From positions 62,001 through 126,000 of the forward strand of contig VIIQ02000139.1 of assembly GCA_007449985.2 (NCBI GenBank): a stretch of DNA of 64,000 bases, given 5' to 3'. Origin of the DNA: Desmodesmus armatus (taxonomy: Eukaryota; Chlorophyta; Chlorophyceae; Sphaeropleales; Scenedesmaceae). Shown piece after piece: positions 45,331 through 56,190 of the stretch (position 1 is its first letter; every line of letters begins with the position of its first letter). The notes below the pieces were generated by a model. That model saw only the letters and a program-made list of their open reading frames with translations. It was not told where the DNA came from and did not search any database. Position numbers and translations under genes: made by a program.

Positions 45331-48300
45331 GCGTATGCTCAACAGTTCAGCTAGCACCCCCAGCTGCCTTGCAAACTGGCTCGCTGCTGTTGCCAGCTTT
45401 GCTGCAGCTTTAGCCATTTGTGCATGGGACCGAATGGGCCCTTTGCCCATTGGTACTATACATAGTGGCTTGCAAGAACTCAAGTGAACTAGCTGTTGGT
45501 TGGTTGGCAGCAGTTCTTGCAACCTTGGTGCCGCGTTGATTGAATATTCCCAGCAACTGGGAACGCTGCCCTGAAGCCACAGAGTGAATCACAGACGCTA
45601 AAACAATGTGCAACTACTGTCCTTGGTTCCCGGTCGCTGCGGTGGCTCACCGGCTATTTGCATCTGTCTTTTGTCTGTGCATCGTCATTCTGTAGTACCA
45701 GCCTACGTGCAGTGTTGTGCCGGGTGTTGTGTGGGCTGCAGCACATGCTGTGGTGGGCACTGTGCATGGGCTTGAAGGGCTAATCCGCGCTGCAAGATGC
45801 GCCTGGGGTTTCCTCAAGAGGTTGTTGCTTTGATCGCAGCAAATGGGTGTATCTTCTGTGCACAGTGCTTTCCTTCCCCGCCTGGTAACAGTTCTCTGTG
45901 CACAAAGCTCAAATGCCGAGGCTGCGTGAAGTGTTGGCAGGCTAGCGGCAATGCTACTGTACCATTTGAATGAAAGGGCACTTGACAGAACGCAGCTGCA
46001 GGACACAGTCGCATCAGGACAGTGAAGTCACCACACCGCAACACAGTATGTGTGCACCACCTTCAGACCTGCTTGCTCATTGCTCATTCACTCTGCCAGC
46101 ACTCACAACCGTCAAAGCAGTGGATATCACACTCTGGCACATTCACAGCAGCCTGCACTTTTCTTTGTCTGACGGCCGCCAACTACCGCGGTCAGGGCTT
46201 CAGCTACACATGCATATGCATCACTAAAACTTTTTTTGGTTGACAGACACGGCAGCTTCAGCCTCTGCGATATTACTACAACAATACCGCGGTCAGGGCC
46301 TTCCAGTACATGTGTCAGCACAGGGTCACTGCAGGTGGCAGCATTACTGTCAGCTGCAGCTGTTGCCTGCCAGTGAGCAAATGAAGCACACAACAACACC
46401 GTTGGTTGCAGTACACAGTTGATCATGCTGCTGGGTGGCAGCTGCAATTCCTGATGGTGACAGTGCATGAGCCACGCTTGTCTGTGCCGACTGCCTGACC
46501 TAGAAACTAGATCATAGACACGAAGCTGCTGACTGTGCTCCCAGAGCAGTAATGCATCAGGTGCCAGTCTGGTACCTCAGAGGGGTGCATACAGCTACTA
46601 GCTAGTAGGTTGGCAGTATCTTCTGGAGAGACTTGACCCCCTCCAAGGCTGGAGCAGGCGGCAGGCCGGCCCGGACAACTCTGTGGCCTTGTTGTATGGC
46701 ACGCCAAAGCCATATATTCAATATATGCCAAAGTTTGGCTAATGCACTTGGGACCACTTGATTGTGGGCATGCTGACCTGGACTGTTGCATGCACGGGTC
46801 AAGCCGCTGTGCGTTTGTGCAGCGCATGCCTGTGCACCAAATGTAGTGCTCAGCTCATGACCGGGTCATATAAAGCACCTAGTCATGAAATGCAACGCAT
46901 CTTGTGTGCACAATTTGTCGAACGGTGGCACTGCATCGCTTGTATGTACTGCAGTTCACATGCCTCTATTGCCTGTGTCAGCACGCGATGATGATCGGGT
47001 GCACAAGAGCATGTGGCCAGAAGGGCGGCTCCCTGTAGTACTACTACAGGGCTATTAGGTTCACCATGGAGCCCGAGCCGGAGCATTGCCACTTACACCA
47101 ACCCACCCCACACATCGAAAACTGCCCCCCCCCCTGACCAAGACCACCCACACCTACCTGCAGGTACTCTATGCACTGTCAGGTTGCCGCCTACATCAAC
47201 CTAACAAACACCAAAAACCGACAGGCTGTCCAGCCGTAGTATGGGCAGCTGACGCGTTGAGTGACTGGGGCTTTGAGTGGCAGGAGCCAGGAGTCCCATG
47301 CTGAACAATTCAAGTGCTTCCGCACTCGGCAGCATGATGCTGTGGCCGGTAGGCCAGCCCCCAGGCTGGATTGCATGCACTCTGTTGAGCCGCCCAGCAT
47401 GGCGGTTCAACGGCAATGATGTTTTGGGTGCCACTGTTAGACACTGCTGCCAACACATGCATGTGCATGCATACTAGCATGCAAGCCAGTGACAAGGTGC
47501 CCAGGCAGCCCATAACGTGGACCTACAGGCAATCCAGGAGGCCCAAGACACTATAAAAACACGTACAGGGCGGCCAGACTGTACTTGGAGCATCTGTAGC
47601 TTGCCTTTCCAGACCTACAGGCGAGCTGTCACACCCCTACTGCGTGTAGTACACCCACAGAGAAGCTTTGAGGCCAGCGGGCCCACCCCAGGTAATGTCC
47701 TGTCATAGGGGTTCTTTACACCCAAGGTCCCTTCCAGTTGCTGCAGCTTGCTGCAGGCGTAGCTAGAGCCAGAAGAGCGATTTTGGCGTGCAGCTAATCT
47801 ACTTTCGGTGGGCAGCAACTGGCATGGGGGCGCAGACTCTCACAACGAGCCTTGAAAGGGTATCGTATCATCCAATGATAGATGATCATGATCATGATGA
47901 TTATAGCGGGAGACACAGTCTGCGGGCGATCAAGCGGCAGTGGCAGTGGCTGCTGCAGCGGGAAGAATCTCACATCACCTCTGCTGTACTGATACAGCCC
48001 ACTGGGCATGCGGCACATGACACCAACGAGCCAGTGTTTGATTGCTGCTGTAGTGCGACAGCTGCTGCAGGAAGCCAGGGGCATGTATACAGTTGTGCGT
48101 ACGTAGTTGTACGTACAACATGGAGTGAGTTGATTCGGTCAAGGTTGCAGGGGGAAAGCTGCGCCGGCATAGTAGGACATGCCGCTAGCAGTACCCTCAG
48201 AGCTGTGCTGTAACAGCGCTGATGCTTGCGCTCATGCACGTGCACAGCATTACTATCATGGTGAGTAGCTGCCTTACACCTGCTGCCGTTGTTCAAGGGT

Positions 48301-49568
48301 TCTGCACTATTACATGCCAAACGGATGCGCATCGTGCATTGTGCCCCGTGTCTCAAGTGTTTGTGAGCAGGGTGCCCGCATGCCAGCATATGCATACATC
48401 AAACCTTGCACAGGAGGTCCCATAAGCTTTTGGAGCTTCTTTCTGGTCCCTGGGCTTCAGTGTAGTGTTAGCTGGCAGCTGCCATCCTATCTTGAATCTA
48501 TGAGAGTGTCGTTTGAGGCAGTTTGAGCGCTACTGGTGCATTTTGGCAATGATGAGTAATCATTACTGTCATTACTGACATGATGTCTGTCATCAGTCAA
48601 GCCAGCTCATGCAGGTTATGCTGATAGCTAAATTCAGCAGGCAGTCACGAGATTTTGTTGTGTTGAGCTGCATTGATGAATGACGAGGGCACACAGAGTT
48701 TCTTGTAATCACGTCTGTGTAGGGTGGTGCAGACACATACATGCTGCCTCATTGGGCATGGCCACAGGTACTGTACCCTTGTTGCAAGTGGTCATCTGCC
48801 TGCAGTTGCGCCTGAGTGATGCAGTGAGAAAGCACTTACATCAGTTCAAAGTAAAGATATACAGAACTACAACAAGAATTTGTGCAGCTGCCAGTTGCGG
48901 TAGGCTGCTTTGGGTATACCCAACGCGTTGGGCAAGGCCAGCAGCAGGGAGGTGATTGACTGCTCTCCATTCGGCAAGTTGGAGGCTGCGAAGCAATGAG
49001 CTGCGGGTTGAGCTTGCATGCAGTCGAGCTGCCTGAGCCTGATGTGTTGGTATGTACAGCAAAGCGGCGCTGATGCCGATTCACAGTTGACCTCCAAGTC
49101 GACACCACGCGAACAGTATTTAACAGCCTAAATCATATGTCGGACAAGCGTGTTTGAGTGCAAGCTTGTTTTGCAGGCAATGTGCGCTTGTGTGCTGCAG
49201 CAAGGTGCTTTTCAGGGCAGAAGACTGGTAGGATCACGAGCTGAGGCGCTGCCACATTACGACGGCAGCCAAAATAGTGTCTTGACCCCACCCAAAGGCA
49301 AATTGGCAAGATTCAGACGGCGGGATGTGCACACTCGCGTACTGAGCAGCGTGTAAGAGGACGCACAAATACATCAGCCGATTACGCAGTTACGGAGTGC
49401 AAGTGTGAGGCCTGGGAGCAAAAACCTCAAAGTTTGACTCGGGTAGTACGGCCCAGCCAACATGTGTTTTGCCGAAGCGCTTACGTCCCAGCTGTGTTCT
49501 TGTGGCCGGCGTACGTCATTACCTGTCGATAATTCATTGTTTGCCCCAGTCTTTGTCAGTCTCAGCAC
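45331..49568. other. Long intergenic stretch between genes B and C
   Basis: Only short frames without domains or matching splice sites. A small palindrome (CCCTGTAGTA-C-TACTACAGGG, 47031-47051) and a GATCATGATCATGATGAT tract near 47882 are the only structures I noticed. TATTTAA at about 49117 is too far from the gene C ATG to call a promoter element. Confidence 0.35.
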
Positions 49569-52500
49569 ATGATGAAGGCTTCTTTGGCACTGCTGTGCCT
49601 GGCTCTGGCCTGCACCGCTTATGCAGCAGACATCAATGTGAGCGACTTGCACCAGCAGCTGCAGGCTGTGGACCCCAGGTGCGTGGCCTTACGGGTGTTT
49701 TCCGCTTCGAGGGTAGTTTCAATGACACCAAGCTCGTCAGGCGTTCTCCGCAACCATTAGACACCTCTCAAACTTGATACGCCAATGTACAAACAATGCA
49801 CGCAAGCCAGGCGACGTGCGGATCGGCTGGGGTTGGCAGTTACTGTCTTGACAGCTAGCTGCTGCCTGTGATGTGCTGCAGCCTGGCAGCTATCAGCAGC
49901 AGCAAGGCTTCCACAATGTCCGTGGACAAGGAGGATTACTACAAGGACGATTACTACAAGTACGAGGTGAGAGGCACAGCACAGCAGACAGCAGAAGACA
50001 GCACCTACCCCCAACCGTCACACAGGGTACACGACCACACCTTCAGCTGCAGAAGAAAGCAAAGCATGTGTGTCCCAGACGTCCTGATGGTTTGGTTGGA
50101 GCTCAGAGCAGTAGTACCTGTCAGCTGGGGTACTGCTGTGGCCCGCATGTCTGGTTTCTGCTGTGCGCAGGCAATTTGGCGGTTGGGGTCTATGCAGCCC
50201 TAGATTGCGCACACTATCAGCACCCCAACCCTGTGCACTTTGTTAGGCAGCCTAATCAGCACATGTCAGGCATCCAAGGGCCAAACATCAGTCTTCTGGG
50301 TGCCCAGCACAGCTTGAGAGCCGGATTATGGGGGATTTGGTTGGGGTGTGCTGCAGAGGAGGGATATGCTCCCTCCTGCCTTTGAAAACGTCTCAGTCCG
50401 TTGGTCAGCAGCCTTATCCAAGGGTGTACTGCTCTTTTGTACTGCAGAAGAAGTACGAGGACAAGTATGGCAAGTACGAGAAGAAGTATGAGGACAAGTA
50501 AGTGACCATGCCTGTACTGCACTTCGGTGATATGCATGTGCTGGCACCCCTTTGAAAGGACAGCTTGTCATCCCATGAGCAGACTTACTCAGATGCACTG
50601 CAGGGAATGCTTTCAGTGTTTTCAGTGCTGCGCACACAGATGCTCAGCCAATGCATGGGCATGTACCGCTGTGTGCCCTGCACCCCTGCGGGTCCTGAAG
50701 CACCCACTGTCTGATGAGAGAGACTGTACTGCTGCTGGCTGCAGGTATGAGAAGAAGTACGACGACAAGTACGAGAAGAAGTACGACGACAAGTACGAGG
50801 ACAAGTATGAGAAGAAGTATGATGACAAGTACAGCAAGTACGAGAAGAAGTACGACGACAAGTACGAGGACAAGGTGAGAGAAGTACACACGTGTACTGC
50901 ACACACAGCAGTACAGCACAGGGTGTACTCCACATACCCTGCGCTTGGTGCTGGCGTGGTGCCTTCTGCCTTAGGACCACCACACTAGTGCAGGCGCGCT
51001 GGATGTGACGGCCACCTGCTTAGTGCCACTGGCAAATGTTGCACCAGCAGCCTCAGTATTGTGTACTGCCTGACATGAAATGTATGTATTGTACTGGTGC
51101 TGTGCAGTACGGCAAGTACGAGGACAAGTACGGCAAGTACGAGGACAAGTACGGCAAGTACGAGGACAAGTACGGCAAGGACAAGTATGACGAGAAGTGA
51201 GTCACGCTGACTAAACATAACAATTTCACGCCATCTTGCGCACTGTACACAGGGTCATCCGTTGCCGGCACACCTGCCTGCCACATACATACCTGCCATT
51301 GTACTTCACGGCAGCAGCTCCGAGCGCTGGTGGAAACAAGCTCCCTGCCAAGACATCATCAGCAAAGCTGTGCGGCACTGTACCTCACACCACACCTGAC
51401 CCCTGCCCTGCGCGCATTCAAGCCCCCCTGCACAGACACTAACCCCCGCCCTGCACTGCCTGTGTGTGTGTACCTCGCCCCGCGCCCCTTTTGTCCTGCA
51501 GGTACTACGACTTCACGCAATCGCCCTGCCCTGCATGCATACCTCACCCCTTGCCCCTGCACAGACACTAACCCCCGCCCTGCACTGCCTGTGTGTGTGT
51601 ACCTCGCCCCGCGCCCCTTTTGTCCTGCAGGTACTACGACTTCACGCAATCGCCCTGCCCTGCATGCATACCTCACCCCTTGCCCCTGCACAGACACTTA
51701 CCCCCGCCCCGCCCTGCCTGTATGTGTGTACCGCCCCCCTGCAGGTACTACGACTACAAGCACACCGACTACTATGGCAGCTACGGCCCCGAGAAGAAGC
51801 TCACCCTGAAGCTGTGGGAGAAGAGCCGCGGCCCCCTCAGGCCCCAGACCGCCAACGCCAACACCTGGCAGTTCAGCTCCGTGGTGACCTGCGACAACCC
51901 TAAGGCCGTCAAGGACATCCACAGCAACGACGGCATCATTGACATCCCAGTCAACCCTGACCTGAAGGTGACACCCGTGGGTGTGTGCGAGTGGACCGTG
52001 TCCGAGGTTACGCCTCAGCAGATCAGCGAGCACGCTCTGATCAAGGGCTCCACAAGCGTGGTCTGGTGAGTGGCATGGGAAGGGTGGAGGTGGAGGAGGG
52101 GTTTGCAGGATTTCATGGTGTTCTGGAAGGGGAATTGTGGGCCATGTTGTGACAGGGGGTGGGTGGAGGGTGAGGAGGGTTCTGCAGGATGCATGGCGTT
52201 CAGGCAGGGGAAGTATGGGCCATGGCATGTGACAGCCGCGGCCCAAGCTGGGTACAGCAGTGGCTACTTGCAGCTACTGCCAAATGCGCGCTGTTACTGG
52301 CTGCTGTTGTGGTCGTCAGTCGTCTCTCGTCAGTCGTCAGTCGTCTCTCTGACGCCTCTCACGCCTCTCTCGTCATGACGGCGTCTCGTCTCTCGTCATG
52401 AGGGGACATGTCTTTGCGTGCAACTGTACATGCGCCAACCTTCACTATCACCACCCGCAACCTAATATTGACTGTACACGTGCCAAAATGCTGACTCTGT

Positions 52501-53755
52501 ACACGTTCTATTGCTGCTGTTTTTCCACTCAGCACCTTCACCGAGGAGGCTGAGCGCACCTGCAAGGGCGACTTCCTGTGCGACAAGATGTCCATCTCCG
52601 CTGCCGGTCTGCTGTACCACTTCGACAAGGCCCCCGCTGACTACGGCTACGGCAAGGACGAGTACAAGAAGGAGGTGAGCAGGACAAACATGTTTTTTTT
52701 TGTCTTTTTTTGTTGGAACAGGGGGAGGTGAGCAGGACAGGTTGTTTTCTTGAAGGTTCCCAGAGGGGCGCAGGAGGTGAGCAGGACAAACAACTTTCTT
52801 TGTGTCGAATTTGTGCTAGGTAGGGATAGGGGGAGGTGAGCAGGACAAACATGTCCTTTTTGTTGTGGGTATAGGGGGGGTGGCCCACCGGCTGGCCACA
52901 CACACAACAGGCGAGTACACCGGACTGCAAGGAGCCCGAGGTAGAGCCTCACACCAATGAGGGACGCCTAACGCCTCTGTTCAGGCGGTGCCCAGCGCCC
53001 AACATGTTGTCCCATGCACTGACAGTGCCTCATCTCTATCGCTCTTATACGCACCTGCTGGTGCTGTCCTGCCTCCATGACTGCCTGTTATGTGACATGC
53101 GTGATGTGCATGTCTTTGTTAATGCGCATGTGCATGCGCAGCTGTGCGTTGGTTGGCTAGTTTTCTTTACATTGTCTCACCTGCATGATCCTGCTACTGC
53201 CTTGCCTGCTGCCAGGAGCCTGCTGAGCTGGACATGGACGTCATGCTGTCCCTGGTCAACGGTGTCAACGGCCACAAGCACAAGACCGAGTACGACAACG
53301 GTGTCCTGCAGGTGAGGCCTAAACCCTAAACCCTAGGGATGCAGGGTGTTTTGCAGGGTCCCAGGCGGCTGAGCCACTGCTGTGCAAATGATTGCTGGTG
53401 TATGTCTTCGTTTGATATTTGCAAAGCGGTAGCACCAACACACAGGCTTTGTCAACAGCGCGCACCAGTGTTGCTTGCATCCTCGTGAGGATTTGCTGAT
53501 GCCGCTGTCAGTGGCATCCTAGTCAAGGGGCCCTTCCTTCATCAGCCTGTGATTGCGCCCAGAACCAACCTCCACCCTGCAATGCAGTGCACGCGCCCAC
53601 AACCAACCTCGCCCCTTGCCTGCTTGCCCTGTCGTACCGTTGTACCGCAGTTCTACTACGGCGCCGCTGCCGAGACCGACAAGGCTGCCATCAAGTACGC
53701 CACTAAGGATCCCAAGGACGCCACCGGCGAGTACACCATTGTGCTCAAGGCATAA
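49569..53755 (+). CDS. Gene C: secreted protein with a long Lys-Tyr-Asp/Glu array and four-Cys domain
   Basis: Nine exons in phase: 49569-49678, 49882-49966, 50448-50497, 50745-50874, 51108-51196, 51745-52065, 52533-52674, 53216-53311 and 53651-53755, giving 375 residues. Signal peptide MMKASLALLCLALACTAYA. The array spans four exons and is almost wholly Lys, Tyr, Asp, Glu and Gly (units such as KYEKKYDD and KYGKYED). The C-terminal domain begins LTLKLWEKSRGPLRPQ. It keeps all four cysteines (VVTC, GVCEWTV, CTFTEEAER, TCK) and ends TGEYTIVLKA. It lacks the intron that A, B and D have between the FQFT strand and the first Cys. Exon 6 is preceded by decoy acceptors and exon 7 followed by decoy donors, both made by tandem repeats. 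It is the most diverged of the four. Confidence 0.8.
51429..51760 (+). repeat. 129-bp tandem repeat carrying a 3' splice site and exon start
   Basis: Two nearly identical 129-bp units and a third, shortened one. Each ends TGCAG|GTACTACGACT, with exon starts at 51502, 51631 and 51745. Only the third continues into open coding sequence (TACTACGACTACAAGCAC). After the first two, the frame runs through TTCACGCAATCG to a TAA within the repeat. Confidence 0.9.
52671..52852 (+). repeat. Tandem copies of an exon end and 5' splice site
   Basis: The gene C exon 7 boundary, GGAG|GTGAGCAGGACA, recurs three times in the following intron. Donors fall at 52675 (genuine), 52728, 52777 and 52836, spaced 53, 49 and 59 bp. 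The sequence between copies is T-rich and more diverged. Confidence 0.85.
53317..53337. repeat. Telomere-like motif next to a splice donor
   Basis: CCTAAACCCTAAACCCTAGGG begins five bases after the donor of gene C exon 8 (53312). Related GGGTTTAGGG words lie just inside introns of gene B (43884, 44904). Confidence 0.8.
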
Positions 53756-56190
53756 CCAGCTTTGCAGCCGCCAACCCCGGGCCCCTGCGTTTGGCGCCAA
53801 AGTACCCCTGCGCCCCACACACATTCATGTGCAGCACTTGCTGCTGCTACGCTTGCTCAAGAAATGGGGTGCATTGTGGGAGACTGTGGGTGCACAAGCC
53901 TTGCTGGGAAGGAGGGCGTGTCCAACCCTACGTGGGGCGCTCTTTTTCCTGCGCTGACTGGCTGAACGGGGTTTAGCATAGGCAAACTTGACTTTGGGTA
54001 ATGTGTACGGCGCTTGAGGCCGCCAACTGGCGCTGAAAGTGGTTTGGTTCTGCTGTGGGCGCTGCAAAGCATCTGCAGCAGCAATCAGGCATGGCGTCAG
54101 CTGGGCAACATGTGCTGTAATGTAGTTACCTCATCACTGACCATGTAGGGATGAGGGTGCAGGGGGCAGCCAGCAGGTTGCTACATGTGCAGACTGTGTT
54201 GTTTGGTACAGTAGTGGTACTGTAGCTGTGTTACACAGCTGTTATGTGGCTGCTTGGCTTAACCACCAGCTCTGCCAGGTGGCAGGGTGTGACCTGTATC
54301 ATATACAAGTGACCAAAGTGGTGGTGGGGTGTAAGTACAGACGTTGCCTATATGCAAGTTCACTTGATTGGATTCATGTCTGGGTGATATCTGATGCTCC
54401 AAAACGTCCTGCACACATGTTCAAGCCACAGCCTGAGGGTGAAAAAAAAACAAGGCACAATTGTTTGTGAATCTGGCCCAGAGATCATGCTGTCTGCCAT
54501 CACTGGTTCAAAATCAAGTCATCAGTGAAACCAACACTGCTTAAATACATACAAGCAAATTATTTGTACATATGTAAACAAAGCAACGTGACAGCAATGC
54601 GTTTGGGACTAGCTCCATATGCTCACGGCTTGCAAGCTTGTCAATTGTTGATCCAAACAAGTCAACAAGGGCTGATCCATATATGTGTGGGACAGTTACA
54701 ATGGCACAGCACCAATGCTTGGCAGTCTGACAACAACAGCCTCAGCTATGCCACGTGTTCGGCATATTCCAGCTAGCTGCTTTGCAAATGTCACCTCAGG
54801 CAAGGGCAAACGTTGACCAACAGGTCCGTCCTGCCTGCTGCCCTGGTGATCAGGACTTGCCAAGTGCAGTGCAGTGCAGCACACTCAATACTGGAGATAC
54901 TATGAGATAATCGCTTAGCAGAGACAGCATTTGGGACCATGTTTCATTTCCAATTCATCATCACTGCCAAGTAACATGGCTTCCTAGTGTTCAACAGTTC
55001 GCTGCGGCAACGGCCATCCAAGCTTGAAGCAGTCACATGTCGACTGCAGCACCCTCAAGGCTCTCATGGTGACAAGTCTTTGGGGCAATACCAGTTCATT
55101 GCATATACGTCAGTGTCACAAAGACAAGGAGGGGGGTGGGATGAGTGCTATCACAATGACAAAGACCCTGAGAGTACAGACTTGTATGGTGCTTGCCCTG
55201 CCCCAGGCCCTCGGTTGGAAGGGCAGGTGAAGAGTTCGGTAGTCCAGCATCTGGACATGCACACACCCCTAAGGACTAAGTTACACCAGTGGGTCTTCAT
55301 AGGCGTACTACGTAGGTACAAACTACGCAAGGCTTACTATGGTGTTTCATGAAAGAGTGTGACAGCTTCGATGCATCACTGCACAGCTGGTGACCCCAGC
55401 ACAAGGTGACTTTGGCCGGCAGTTATGGGCTGGTATGTGCAGGAGCTGATAGTAGTCAGTCATGTAGCCCCTGTGCGCAATCCTGTGTGCCAAGCCAAGG
55501 CTGGCCTCAGGGCATTGCCAGGATTTGGCGGGAAAGCATTGGGAGCGGATGCATGCATGGCTTTGACGTCGAACACATGCGTCTCTAGAAAATGTTACAA
55601 TTTGAAACTTGATTTCGTTTGTCTCTCAATTGCATGTGATGCACGACACGTACCATGCACACATTTTTGTTGTGATGGCTGGTACGCAAAACCGACAAAG
55701 CGGTAGCTGCAAAGCCTGGTTGAAACAGTAACGTAGTGCATCTCTGCATTTGGTTGCGTTTATTTGTCCAACTTGGCACTGCCAGCAGGTCAAAAGCTAG
55801 CTGCAACTGCGTTGCAGATACGCAGAGTGATCTTGATCATGAAGCAATATTGCATTGACGGTTCAACCAGCATGTCTGTAGTATCTTTCATGTTCGGCTT
55901 GCCGTACGGTGGCCTAGTGGCTGTTGCTTCGGCTTTGCCGTACTCAAACTCGCCCACTTTGCGTGCTACGCTTGCTTGAACTTCAAATATCGCTTACGAC
56001 GTCGCTTTACGTTTGGAACTGGTGCGCATGGGCACTGATCAGAGCACGGCTAACGCCTTGTTCAATGTTACACGGCTGTGGCCGCTCGCTGTTGAAGACT
56101 CAAATAGCGAGGAGCGGTGACACTTACAACCAAACAAGCTTACCTTGTACATCTAATAGTCTCAATCAAACCTAGGTTGATCTCGCTACA
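53756..56190. other. Intergenic stretch between genes C and D
   Basis: The 3' UTR of gene C, then sequence with no recognisable gene. Frames of 60-120 codons on both strands show no domain. CTCAATCAAA shortly before the gene D ATG resembles CCAATCAAA upstream of gene A and CTCAATCAGG upstream of gene B, a possible shared element. Confidence 0.35.
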
